Positions 22,762 through 34,569 of a stretch of DNA of 55,942 nt are shown here, one piece after another. The DNA comes from Heterobasidion occidentale (taxonomy: Eukaryota > Basidiomycota > Agaricomycetes > Russulales > Bondarzewiaceae). The DNA lies in contig JBCAQO010000035.1 in assembly GCA_039111635.1 (NCBI GenBank), forward strand, positions 1-55,942. The letters are read 5' to 3'. Under the pieces are notes generated by a model that was not told the origin of the DNA, searched no databases, and saw nothing but the letters and a program-made list of their open reading frames with translations. Position 1 is the stretch's first letter; each line of letters begins with the position of its first letter. The position numbers were made by a program, and so were the translations under genes.

Positions 22762-23569
22762 GTTGATTCTGTGATTGACCGTGTTCAGAGGGTGTAGTAG
22801 TTGAGGATGTTTGTTGATGGAAGCTCTTGACAGAGTGCAGGTTGCGTGCAAACGTTTGCACGTTCAGAGTTTAACGGTGGTGTTCGTTTGTACGCGCTTC
22901 TTTGATTTTCTCGCGACAGACAATGCAATTAGGGATATATCCCACACCGCTCGCGGTCTGCAAGACATCTATCAGAGTGATCAGTAAGTCACGACGCACG
23001 CTAATGGCTTATACTGTACAAATAAAAATCAGTAACGGCAACGCTCTGTACAGAACGCACGATACACAGTGAAGACTCGTAACAATGTCCCATTTTGACA
23101 GATAAAGATTCTAATGTCGCCAGTGCATCCGTATCTGTGAAGAATTCCTGATGACCTAGCGATTAGAGGTTTTAGATGAATATTTCGTAAGCGTTATGTG
23201 TCGCGTGACCAGGAAACGCGTCGTAACGCACCTGTCACATCGCGGCCGTAGTCACGTCACTCGCATACGCTCGACACGCGCGCCCGTCCTCGCTGCGGCC
23301 ACAGTCCGCACGTCATTCCTCGGCCGCCCTGCTCCCCGCTCCCTCGTCGAATCCCTCCGCAAGTCCCAGGAGCGCGGCTGACTCGCTCACACTCGGATGA
23401 GAGGCTCCTGCATCCGTCCTCAGGTCGTTCCTGGGCCTCTCTGCTCCCCGCTCCCTCGTCGGCCCCCATTCCAGTAGAATCATGCCAGGGGTGTGGGGTG
23501 TTACTTTCCCAGCCCTCCCTGATTAAGAGATGTACGTAGATGTGATTATCGAAGAATCGTGCAATAGAA
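22762..23569. other. Intergenic region with a short duplication
   Basis: No supportable gene. A GC-rich segment of about 37 bp (sharing CTGCTCCCCGCTCCCTCGTCG) occurs twice, near 23320 and 23430. The right end borders the 3' end of the transposase gene. Confidence 0.45.
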
Positions 23570-26500
23570 TTATGAAAACACCATGTCCTCGGCATCAAAC
23601 ATCGTTGTGTCCTCATCTACACTTTCCGGATCTTCCATGGATTCCTCTGAATCTGACACATCCTCCCATCCCTCTGCCTCACGATCTTCCAAGGCCAGCT
23701 CTGGGTCTTCTCTCTCCTCCATATCCGTATCCTGAAGATCGGGCACCCGTGTCGTGGGCTCTGGTTCCTCAAGAAATTCCAAGGGCCCTTGTCGTCCAGA
23801 AGGAATGACAGGAGTTGATCGTTCGTGGGCATGAATGTGCCCAATGCCCATACCCCAGTGATAACGCATCAGAATATCACGATCAGCAAACCTAGACGCG
23901 AGACCGTGAGTCGGGCTTTCATATGCCGAGTACGATGTTCACTCACCGATTCACATAGTAAGCCTTCCAGTCCTGTCCGTCCTTGGCACATCGGGAGAGA
24001 CCCATCCCATCTGCATGCCGAGGACCTTTTGCGAACGCTGGGATAATGTGACATTCCCGGAGAACGTCTACTGGGTCTAAAAATCCAAAGGAATCCTCCC
24101 TGTTCAAAGGGGGAAAGCGGAGACAATCTAATTCGCAAGTGTCCCAACCATCGTCCGTCGCAGGCATGGTCTCATACCATCTGACCCACAAGAAGTCCAT
24201 ACGACGAGGGCAGTAATCCAACATGCCGGAGCCGGTGTAGATAACATTTGCATGGTAAATTCCAAGGACTTGCGCATACCAAAAATGATGACTTGTTGCA
24301 TCGGAATCCACGTTAGCCAACACCATGACATTGCTGCGAGAGTGACCTGGATGAATGTTGTCCTGTCCTCGTTGAACATCGTAAGTCGTGTAATTGAAAC
24401 GCGCTAACTTGTGCAAATAGAGCTTGTCGTGCTTGAAGAAGATGAGATCGCAGTCGTCCCGCTTTGTAGGGTCCCGGACTGGAATTTCAGTCCTCAAATA
24501 CTCAGGAAGCGTAGCGGCTTCGACCTGTAACACAGTTTGTATGCGCGGAAGAAGATGAGCCCTGAGCTTGGACAAGAATTCCTGAAGATCATAAGTGTCT
24601 GATAGTTTCACATGAGAAAATGATCAACGTACTTTGATGGCGGGATCTCCTGAATTTCGCTGTAAAAAGAGAGGAAGAACCACAGGGCACTTTTCCGTTT
24701 CGCCAATATGATACCGCTGTTTCAAATCCTTCGAGACGGACTCTTGTTTGCCGTGTTTATAGGAAAGCTGGCGGATGCGAGTCTCACGTCGTTCGATCTG
24801 TGTGAGTTGCTTTGTATAATTTTTGCCGCTTGTACGCAAGAAACTACCTTTGGGTCTAAGATGTTCACGTTCACCCTGTGAATGTGTCAATATTCGCAGG
24901 AAGCACACAGAAAAAACAGGCACGGACCGATTGAGAAGAATATGAATCTGTTGTCCCAAATGCTATAATAGATCGAACATAGTCACCAAGAGAGTGAATC
25001 TTGTAAGTTTCCAAATTGAATGACTTGGGCTTTCTGGCTGTATCCGCTGAACTGCTTGCGAGCACAGATGCAGGACGAGGAAGTTTGGCCATTTTATTTT
25101 GCTGGCGTCGTTGTCGAGCAGCGCTCTCTTTTGCGAGCTCCCGAGTATTGAAAGCAGAGCATGTGTTGTCGACAAATTCTCGAAGACGCTCTCCCAAAAC
25201 AGCGGTCAGCGTAGCTAAAAGGGAAAGGGTGTGATCGGTGTGCATTCGAAGTTTTGCCAGTCCATGCCAGTGAGTCAGTACAAACAAGAGCTGCAAGATC
25301 TGGTGATTGTGCGGTTCAGGCAGGAGTCCTTCGAAGACGGGGATTGAACACTGCAGCAGATCTCAGAACGAAAACACCAGTCAAGGAGAACTGATCCTAC
25401 CTGTAGAAGGTCTTCATAGTCTCGGGCAGCCATCCTCTTCAATTCGGAAGCATTTCTAGATATACGTTTGATCGCATCTCTACCGAACGAAGGTACCTGT
25501 CGGTACCTGACAGAAGATTGAGCCACCTGGTCGTTGACGACAAGACTCTGCATACCTTCGGTCTAAGATGTGCTTTAGCCCTTCGTCCTCGCAATCGAGG
25601 ATGCGGAGAAGGTGTATAAACAATGACTTCCACACGCCAAGCTCAATTTCGTGCAAGAGATCGACAACAAACATGTCAAACATGTTGAAACCAAGCGGTG
25701 CCAGTCTTTCCGAGAATGCATTCTAGATGAATGTTTAGCTTACTTGGATGTTCACGCCATAGAGCGAGAAACTTACTGTTGTTGGGACCAAAGATTCTGG
25801 CTTCAACAGCTTTTCTACGGCAGAACTGTTTACTGCAAAATTTTTGTGATAGATTATTTCCCGAGCAAGCGACACAACAACCCGACGGTGTTGGTCATCC
25901 ACGCGAGCCAGTGACACCCGTTGTGCCATATCCTGAGGCATACCGATGTTATGCACCGGGATAGAGGAATCAGGCAACGTGGGCAAGGACAACCACCGAG
26001 ATTTCGTATGCTGGCGAGAATGATCCTGGGACACATGATTGAGTGATGGGGTACTCCGTGATATCAAAAAGGGGAAAAACAGACTTTTCAGGATAGTCAG
26101 CAGAGTAAGTGAATATTCGAGGATAGAACCGTCGTTTGACTCCATCACAACACTCAATGACAATGCCGTGCGCATAGGCATGCAGAAATTCGTCGTCAAG
26201 GAGTAGCCTCCATTGGGCCTGTAACATATCGCGCTGACAATGGGCCATGAAAGCGCTGTTGGGTCCCTTTCCTCCAATTCTTTCGGCAGCAAAATCCTTG
26301 AAAGCGTCCGGGAGCTATTTCGTTTCGTCAGTGTCGTTCGTCTGTAGAATGGAAGCGATTTACCTTTTCGAAGTAAGCTATATGAGTGAAGGAACGACAA
26401 GATGGTTTACACCGGCGATACTTCGATTCATTGCCAAGTGCAAGATAGGCAGGCCACAGTTTGGCATCGCCGAAGGTCGAAAGATGAGTGCCGTCTGATG

Positions 26501-27774
26501 CAAACATCAGCGCGGCGACAACTCTTTCAAGGCTACACCCTGGTTCTCCTGGACTTTCCTGCAGAGCGTTGTGTGCATCCAAAAAAGCCTCTGATGTATA
26601 GGCTTCTCCGTGGACTTGTACTGCCTCTGGAGCACTACCAGGTTGGCATAGCAGTTTATATGGCTCGAGATGTAAGTGGGGAAAGGTTGTCGGGTTGGTG
26701 ATCTTTTCCTTAATCACAGACACTAACCGTCGATGATGGAAACTTGTGACGACATAATCCTGCCCCTGGTTGAAGACATTTCTTGTGGAACGGGATAGAT
26801 ATCTTGACGGTGTCGTGTATCCACCCATCCTCCTCTTGTTCGTCCTCCCAATTATCCTCATCCTGACCAGCCAGCTTGCGATCAATACTGCTCCATGGCG
26901 TTTTTCTGACGTCCTCCGGGCGAAAATCGGTACTGCCGACGATGTCGATGAGATTTTTGAAACTCGATTGAGATTTTCGTACTCCATCGTTCCAGTACCA
27001 TTCACCGAGAAGAAATGACGAGCGATTGGGATAAGGATAGAATGACGGCGCAGAAGAAGACTCAGGGAGGGCATTCGAGTCATCCTGCGTTGACAAAGCA
27101 GGCTTTTCAGCGACTCGTTCGGGATCGTGTGCTGGAAAGTCAGTGGCATGATACTGACGAAACAACCCAAAAATGTTTCGGGGAGACTTCAAGATCTGTC
27201 GCAAAGACTTTTGAATCACCTGAGGTGGATCGGAAGAGAGGGCTACGGTGGGAGGCGACTGCATCGGAGTTATAGACGCGGAAGAAGATGGCTCTGATAG
27301 CGACTGCAACTGAACGGGTAAAGCTGCCGGGGGCTGAGGCAACATGTCACGATAACGTTTAGGAAGCCTGGTATTTGCTCTACGAGGCCTGCGTTCTGCC
27401 AGAGAAAGGTTTGGGTCATCTTGATTTGCGGAGGACGACTGTGGAATAGACTGAAAACCTTAAGATACAGATGAGGGCGAAACTTTGAGATGTAAACTCA
27501 CCTGTTGTACAGCTGGTGTAGGGACCTCTGCGATCGACAATGCTGGCTCCAAGACCTCCGCGACCAACGGTGCTGTCTCCAAAACTGCTCTGGATCCATC
27601 AGCATCCGTTCGACGACGTTTCTTCGCAGCCCACACTTCTTTGGCTTTTGCTAGCGCCTCAGAAAACCTTTTCTTGGTTTTCTGACATGTGCGCCTGTGG
27701 TAAGTGAGCGCCGATGGCAGCGAGAATGACCTTCCGCAAACACAAGACTCGCTGAAAGCCGGCGGCAATTCCAT
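23570..27774 (-). CDS. Plavaka-type DNA transposase with N-terminal zinc finger
   Basis: A multi-exon gene whose pieces follow the usual order of the basidiomycete Plavaka family (a CACTA/EnSpm-related class II group). The N-terminus has a C2H2/C2HC-like finger (CVCGRSFSLPSALTYHRRTC). Then come ATDFPAHDPE, FLLGEWYWNDGV, RPEDVRKTPW, QDYVVTSFHHRRLVSVI, VHGEAYTSEAFLDAH, SPGEPGCSLERVVAALMF, CCDGVKRRFYPRIFTYSADYPEK, GGCPCPRCLIP, FVVDLLHEIELGVWKSLFIH, the region AARDYEDLLQ, NYTTYDVQRGQDNIHP, and a C-terminus with VNR, ADRDILMRYHWGMGIGH and an acidic tail. Exon boundaries are not fully resolved. The frame slips at 26763-26766 (one base too many) and 25956-25957 (one too few). Terminal inverted repeats were not found, so the limits of the element are unknown. 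Otherwise it looks nearly intact and could be recent. Confidence 0.75.
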
Positions 27775-28586
27775 GAAAATCGTGTGGCCAGAGGAGGTCG
27801 AATGATACAAGCGCGGGTGGGGACTTTCAGCGCAAGTGATGGTCTGTCAGCTTATATGTAGAAAGACATGACTCGCTCGCTCGCTAAGATGTGTTTTGCC
27901 GATCGGATCTCAAATCGTTATGCGCTGTAGTGAAGTAGAATAGCTTCTATGAGGAGAAGACTACTCAGAAACCCAAGACCAGAAAGTGCTCATCACATTT
28001 TTACGGTCAACCGTCTTGTACCACAAAACCCTCTAACATCCGAACCACCGATGAGTGCCTGGAGAGGCTCCAAACGCCGTTGAGACAGAGACAGTCTAAC
28101 ACCCTGCAATGAGCAAGGAGCCAGCTGCTGATGACCAAACAATGCCTGCAATGAGCAAGCGCCGTTCGGAGATGACATGGAAGAGGTGCCATGGAAGAGG
28201 TGCCATCCTTGGGGAGTATACAGTTAAATGAAGCAAAGATGGGCCAGCGATGGGTGAAGAGTTGGAAAGGGGAGTTGTAGCCGTCACGTGTGACGGATTC
28301 TGCCGGCACGAGCTCCATCGGAGTTGCAACCGATTTCTTTGTAGCGGCCAGGCTCATTTTAGTGTTTCTACCCACCATTGTTGCACATACAGTACCTATC
28401 TTAGCTTCTTGGAATACAACCTGTCATTTTTTTGTATTTTTAAAATCAAGAGAAAGCGATGCTGAGGCACTGCTGAGTCTGTCTGAACACTGGCGATTGA
28501 CCGAGATAGTCCAGGATAGTCCCTGATCAATCTTCCGCGTCTCTTCCGGATGCAATCGACGTATATATTAGTAAGTGAAGGTCAAT
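27775..28586. other. Divergent region between transposase and deaminase genes
   Basis: Apart from the paired 15-mers at 28103-28159 and a small direct duplication (CATGGAAGAGGTGC twice near 28168-28200), I see no gene. It should contain the promoters of both neighbours. Confidence 0.45.
28103..28159 (-). promoter_or_regulatory. Paired 15-mer element, copy A
   Basis: On the minus strand CTTGCTCATTGCAGG occurs twice with starts 42 nt apart, in the same direction as the transposase gene whose ATG is at 27774. Identical pairs occur at 34100-34160 and 50984-51041. The repeat is seen directly; a promoter, leader-intron or transposon-end role is inference. Confidence 0.55.
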
Positions 28587-30936
28587 ATGGCGTCACCCCA
28601 CATTCACTGCTACCTTTGCTTACTATGTCCTGTCTCCGAGCTTCAGTTCCCATTCCCCGCCTTTACTATCGTCGAAATCATGAACGCGTCCGAGTCCCTG
28701 GTCAACAAGATCAACAAGTTCAAAACCATCACCACCTTGATCATGGTTATCCTTTATCTTCGAGGACAAAATAATTCGCTATCCCAGACGCAGACGGTCT
28801 ACAAAGACAAGAGACAAGTCGTCGAAAGGCCCCAGTCACAGCACCGATTGCTCGATCAGCTTGCTACACTGCTTGTCAGAGACCGCGAAGTGGTGGCTGT
28901 GGCGGCAGGTATGCAGAGGGGCGCTAACGTCAGCCTCGTCGTCTCGGTCTCACATCAACGCGACATAGACGCTTCCATAGAATGCGCGGAAGACCAAGTA
29001 ATGCATAACTGCATCATTACCACCAATCCGACACACCCCAATGAGGCGAGAGGGAAGACCGATCTCGCAGCAAAGACGAAGACGACGGGGACGGGCGCGG
29101 AGAAGGGAAAGAAAGTTCTGAAATCGGAGGTTCAAGCGAAAGTGGAGAAGAGAGTGAGATTGGAGACAGAGTCTCAAGTGAGGACGAGGACAACTGCTGC
29201 GACAGATGAGGCGATGACCACAAGGAGCATAAGCTCAGAGGCGAGGACGGGGGCGACAGAGCCGTCGAGAGGGAAGATGAATCGGTCAGTAGCAATGAAG
29301 GGTAAATCGGAGACGAATGAGGAGGATCGGGGACAGGATGTCGTGCCATTTACAAAGGCCATGTTAAATGAACAAAAGAAGTGAGTGCGAACTTTCTATC
29401 GAATGATAACCTTTCTGACATAGTTCATAAAGCATGAAGTTTGATGAGCACGTCTCGGAGGTGATCGAGTTACTCAAGAAAGAGGACACCACACCTTACA
29501 GCCTGGGCGTTCACGTCGTTTCTCGTGGCTACCGCAAGATGCGCTCTCGACTCAGGTGTACGATGTCTACCGCCTTCCTCAGCAAGATCTTGAATGCCGA
29601 ACCTGACAGATTGCCTGAACTATTCAAGAAGAAGTCTACATTACGCAAAGAACGGGACCAAGTCCTTTCTGGAGAGCTCATAGCACGTTGGTGGGGCATC
29701 GACCTTTTCGGCGTGGAGCACGGAGGACTCGAGTTGAAAACCCGAGCGCAGAACAATGACGTTCTTTTTGTCAAGGAGACATGCGTGGCCTTCCATCATA
29801 CCTTGTGCTTGGCTCTGAAAGGCTATCAGACCTGTTTGGACGAGATTTCCAAAGCCCAGCCAGACAATTTCGGCGCGATGATGAACAAGACCTGGCTTTA
29901 TGTCACTCTTTTGGAAGCATTTGCATATTCCAACGCTTTCGCAGACTACCTGACTCTCGCCATTCCCGATATATTCGACCATCCCTTCGCAGGTACAGAA
30001 CCCAAGTATACCACACCATCTAGAGAGTCCCAGGGCCAGCCAAATACGTGGGAGGAACAAGCAGTGGTGGACGACGATGATACAGATATGTTCGTCACTG
30101 TGGGCTCGACACCGATTGACGCATACAAGCAGTGGCTGCGTCGACAGGTTGTGATACCATTCGCTGTTCACGTCTCGTGGGTTCGGCACAGTATCTTCGG
30201 AACATCACTTACACTGTCATTTCTGCCGAACATCCTGGGACAGACATGGCACCCTGGGAAGAGGTGGTGAAGGAGGTATTGAGCGAGAACGACGAGACTG
30301 CTCGCACGAAGACAGTGATCGACGAACTCAAATTATTGATGACGAGGGACGCCGAGAAGGCGGGGAGCTCAATTAGCCGCCACTGCAAGAATTTACTATC
30401 GCCGACTCCCATGTTCCAAGGGAGTATCCATTGCGAGTGTCTCTTGGCTAGCGTCCTGGACGGGAAGAACCTGGACAATGGGAGCATGTTGCTTGCTGCA
30501 CATGGTGTTAATCCGGAAAGTTTTCACCCCCTACACCTTCCAATGCCAATATTGACATGGAGATTTACAGAGCGACATAGACCCCTGCTACGTCGGCACG
30601 TCTAAACTCGCATGCCCTGTCTGCCATTTCGTGAATTCCGAATTAGGCGCGCGCAAGTGGCTGGCGAAACCGAATCACAATTTCATGTTCCCCTGCGCGC
30701 TGCCACGTGAGCTTCGTGAGGATATACACACGAGGGCAGAGATCCATTTCAAGGCCATATTGCTGGACTTACTCGATGTATTACTCAAGCCGAAGCCGCG
30801 ACATTCGCGGACCGATTCCGCTCAAACCGAAGGTTATCAGACGGACAGTGAACGCAAGAGCCTTGAGGTCTTGAAGGCGAAGCGAGAGATCGATCGTCAC
30901 AACGTGTCTGTAGACCGTGCTCTATGGATAAACTGA
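28587..30936 (+). CDS. OTT_1508-like predicted nucleic-acid/nucleotide deaminase
   Basis: Exons 28587-29380, 29433-30147, 30192-30506 and 30571-30936 join to about 729 residues. Near the C-terminus the zinc-deaminase signature is visible: IHCECLLAS (His-x-Glu) and, after the last intron, YVGTSKLACPVCHFV (the Cys-x-x-Cys zinc pair). This arrangement is typical of the OTT_1508-like deaminases expanded in fungi. The middle (residues about 265-500) is helical and family-like (LFGVEHGGLELK). The N-terminal third is basic and low complexity. Introns of 52, 44 and 64 nt are short, and the last two have weak donors (GTTGTG, GTTAAT). An alternative start is the in-frame ATG at 28680. It lies next to a transposase gene. 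The substrate is unknown; genome defence or RNA editing roles have been suggested for relatives, but that is inference here. Confidence 0.65.
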
Positions 30937-31203
30937 AGACGGCCAGTTTTGAGTGTTGAAATGCAGAAGGTCAGGCTTCTGGGGTAGTCCGAGAGCGCTT
31001 GTAGGTTTCTTCCGCATTCTAATTAGCGCCGTTTAGTCACCATTCGTAGATCGAAAAGAACGGTTGAAAGGTACTTCGAATACGAGAGACGGCATTTTCA
31101 CGATCCGAGACACGGCGTTGTTTGATACATGTATATCATTCTGAATGGCATCAGACTTGCGACATGAACCTATTGCGTGAGAGGGCAAAAAAAACATGCG
31201 AAA

Positions 31204-33980
31204 TCATGAATGTACGTGACGAGCGAGGGATTTGGGCTGCGATAAAGGCATAATAGGGAGTCTCCCACAATGCTTGTGAAACGTGACAGTATAAAAGAGA
31301 AACACCGCATGCTCGAAGTCTGTGAAAGCTTTGAAATTAGAATCGTAATCCTTGTGCCACATAAGCTTACTTCCGCCGGGCCATCCACAGAGGACTTCAG
31401 CCATTACCTTCACAGCACCACGCCTGGCCTCCCAATCTTCAATCACAAGTCGGTCCACCCACCGACTCTCACGCTCCCAGTCTACGCTGAGACCCCCCGT
31501 GGCCCATATGTGGCAGATTTTTCCTTCGCGTTGGGCGGCATACCGTTTGTCCTCGTAACAGTAAACACCCATGACAACCTTCCTGTCCAATTGTAGGAGT
31601 TCAAGACGAAAATTAGCTACCGAAAGCTCCCATACTACTTCAGCCCAGAGGTCCTTATCCTCATGAGCCATCTTGCTAGTGACGAAGGTTCTGCCCCATT
31701 GCGGAGATGTAGTGTCATCGTATGGTGCGAATCCGGCGTGCACCAGGAATCGGACACCTATGTCGACCCGATCTGCAACACGTCTGTCCAAGGCCTTCTT
31801 ACGTTTGCGCACCTCGACCGACGAAGCGCTGGTGACATTGGACGCGACTTGCGGTTCCAAGCGAGCCTTTTTAGTCTTGCGAGGCCATGGTGGTAAGCGA
31901 GCCATGTCGTGTGAAGAGGATTGAGGCTTCACGGTACAATTGACCATGTTGTCTGGCAGGTAATATCTCCCCTCTAATGCAATCCTCCATTGGCTGGTCG
32001 TCATCAGGACCATACAGTGGTTAGAAGGGCATAGAACCTCCAGCAGACACCACATGCGAATGCGTAGCCAGTTGTGAACTCTATGCCCAAAAACGGCTCC
32101 TTTGTCCGCAAAGAACAGATGAATGGGGGGGAGATACTGAAGGGCCATATTTGGATCATCGTCCAAATCCATGGTCTCTTCGAAGACGCTTATCCAACCC
32201 GGGGCGAGTGGGGAAGCCAAGTGGGGTGCACAACCCGGAGACCTGTTTTAGGAGAAGGACCATGACATCGATGGCTGTTACTACGCTGCTTATGAGGCGC
32301 CAGTGTCTTCGGAGGACTCGAAATTTGCGAATGACTTGCGTTTGATTGGACATCTGGGACCTTGGGAGCATTCTTCACGTCGGGCGATGGTGGGCGATGT
32401 TCTGTGTGTGTTGCGTGACAATGAAACCATAGAGGCGCAACGCAGGGAACTTACCACGCTTGTCAGATGAGCGAGACCTCGACAACAGACTTCTACGCCA
32501 CTGATCATTAGATGAATAGGCCGACGCGAGCACAACAAAGTCGGATGTGGTGGTCTCAAACATGGTGCAAGCGGGGTCATCGATGAAACGAGGACCATCT
32601 CGTACAAGCTTAGCGGCTATTTAAACAAATTGTGCATCAGTTACACAAGCCTGACCTAGTCAATCGAGTCTTACCATAAACATTACCAGTGAAAGCGCTG
32701 ATCATCGCGGTCTGCCGCTCGTCGCTATTGACGTCACGCTCGGTCGGGATTTCATCGACTATGACATGCGAAATATCCGGCCCTGACATAGCATGATTCC
32801 GACACACAGGCGGATTTTGCCGCTCGATTTCCCCAACCGTTGCAGGAGAATAGATCTCCAGCGGTAGTAGAATTGGTCGACTGGTCAAGCTAAACTTTCG
32901 CAGCCTGTCTTGAATGGTGCCGCGTAACGGTTCACCGTGTGACGCCTCCACCCAGAGAGGGGCCTTGGTGCGATGGTTGGCATATTCAAAAATCTGTGAT
33001 GAGCTGAAGGAGATGCCGGTTCTGATGACTGTCTTGACGGAGATGATAAGTGTGCGGGTTGTAAGAGTGGTGCGCCTCCGGATGTACCAAACCGGGATCC
33101 CAATCCGGAACAACTCTCGAAGCATTGACAAACTTGAGGTGATGACACCGCGAAGAGGAAGAACAGGTTGAGGGCAATCGAACGTAGGATCCTCCATACG
33201 AGGTTTCACTACCAGCATATAGATAATCCAGGCGCGTAATTCAAGCAGGATACGCTGAAACTCACGAAACCATAAGACGGTGTCGGAGAAAGGCATTGGA
33301 ATCTGCGAGAGTGAACCGTAGGCACGATAAAGGGCCTCAGATCGATGTCTCTGGTACATGTAGCTGGACGTGTGTGCATTGACTACAGCAGCCGGAGTGC
33401 CTTCGGGAAACTCTTGAGCCCCAATTTCGTCTCCTATCCTACGCACTTCCAACATCGCTTTGCGCAGGCGGGAGAGCACTGTCTCATACAAGATTCCTAC
33501 TGAAGCGCGCGGCAGCTCCTCGCAGATACGAAAGTCCGTTCCTTTGAAGGAAAACCACGCAGCATCCGGATCTTCGAATTGAGGAAGGCCGCCTTCTTTG
33601 TCGTCCACTGGAAAGTCCGGTGCTCGTAAGCCATGATGATCGTCGACCTTCTGGAGTTCCTTCAGTCTCGGGTTCATGGGCGCAGCATAGGAATGGGGCT
33701 CCACTGGGTCGAAAGCTTGTGGCCACTTCAGATGTTCAAATGCACCAAGCATGCCGTCTCCGAAATATCTGAAGGGTGTGTCGTCGGGGTGCACAGGGAC
33801 CTCCGGAACAAAGTCCATGTTTGGTGTGGAGATCCATAATTCATCGTGATTGCGGAATGGAGCAACGCAGAGACAATCTAGGGCGTCAACCTGCTCGCCG
33901 TGCAGTAGGGATCGACGAGAATCGAGAATTTCGCGAAGGTTTTCAAGCGGCCGTGCTTGCCAACAAGTAACGGCGGCCAT
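31204..33980 (-). CDS. Large lineage-specific hypothetical protein
   Basis: Exons about 33980-32675, 32616-32455, 32401-32243 and 32177-31204 join in frame to about 867 residues. The last intron is the least certain. There is no known catalytic domain. The N-terminal part has WQARPLENLREILDSRR and LDCLCVAPFRNHDELWIS, and its middle is rich in aromatic residues and Arg (ELRAWIIYMLV). A Ser/Lys-rich hinge (around 32250-32450) separates it from a second half that is also family-like (LPPIHLFFADKGAVFGHRVHNWLR, SQWRIALEGRYYLP), ending with FEHAVFLFYTVTFHKHCGRLPIMP. Such proteins occur in multiple copies in mushroom genomes and I know no function. An ATG at 33980 is the first in frame. The paired 15-mers at 34100-34160 lie about 120 nt upstream in the same direction. 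No frame slips were noticed. Confidence 0.6.
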
Positions 33981-34099
33981 GGCTGCAACGTGCCCAATGA
34001 GACAGTAAACCAATGGAGGAACAAGAAAAACACGGCGATGCGAACTGACCTAGTAGTATGAGCAATAATAACGTAGGACTCGACTTGATGTCCAACGAC

Positions 34100-34160
34100 C
34101 CTGCAATGAGCAAGGAAGGATGACGGTGCACTCAAAATCCAGTCACCTGCAATGAGCAAG
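34100..34160 (-). promoter_or_regulatory. Paired 15-mer element, copy B
   Basis: Two exact CTTGCTCATTGCAGG copies on the minus strand with starts 46 nt apart, about 120 nt upstream of the ATG at 33980 and pointing towards it. Spacer sequences differ from the other two pairs, so the shared part is only the 15-mers and their spacing. Confidence 0.55.
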
Positions 34161-34448
34161 CGGACGGAGAGTGGTTATACTACTAGCAAATCTAGTGCAA
34201 TCTTGAAAGGAGTTTGGGAATTCGGCAGATGGAGATACGGGGATGATGAGGATGCTGGTAGCCTGAGGCTCGCCGAGTCACTAGTCACTGCAGTGGCTAT
34301 GGCGGTCAAAGTGTCCCAGGTGTGTAATCGGAAATCTCCGACAATTTGGAATCCCAACAGAGGCAGCCACCTCGGATATATCCGAGCTCGGATGTGTCTG
34401 AGTGATTAGTAATGATTGCTAGCTGCTACAAAATACAGCAAAGACCGG

Positions 34449-34507
34449 GAATCGAACATCAAACCCCGTGGACACCTCGACATCACCTTGACTAGACCGT
34501 TCGCCCA
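34449..34507 (-). other. tRNA-like RNA polymerase III boxes (possible SINE or decayed tRNA)
   Basis: On the minus strand an A-box-like TGGGCGAACGG is followed about 45 nt later by a B-box-like GTTCGATTCCC. The flanking bases do not fold into a convincing cloverleaf: the T-stem does not pair and the acceptor stem fits only partly. A functional tRNA is therefore unlikely. A tRNA-derived short interspersed element is possible. Confidence 0.25.
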
Positions 34508-34569
34508 TACGATCTATGCAATAACAGCCGCTAATTATTATAACTGCTCATAACAAGTACGCTACGCTG

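Noticed and set aside
23570..27774. Classification as a KDZ (Kyakuja-Dileera-Zisupton) transposase
   Set aside because: The order of motifs (N-terminal zinc finger, YWNDGV, SADYPEK, CPCPRCLIP, LLHEIELGVWK) fits Plavaka-type proteins better.
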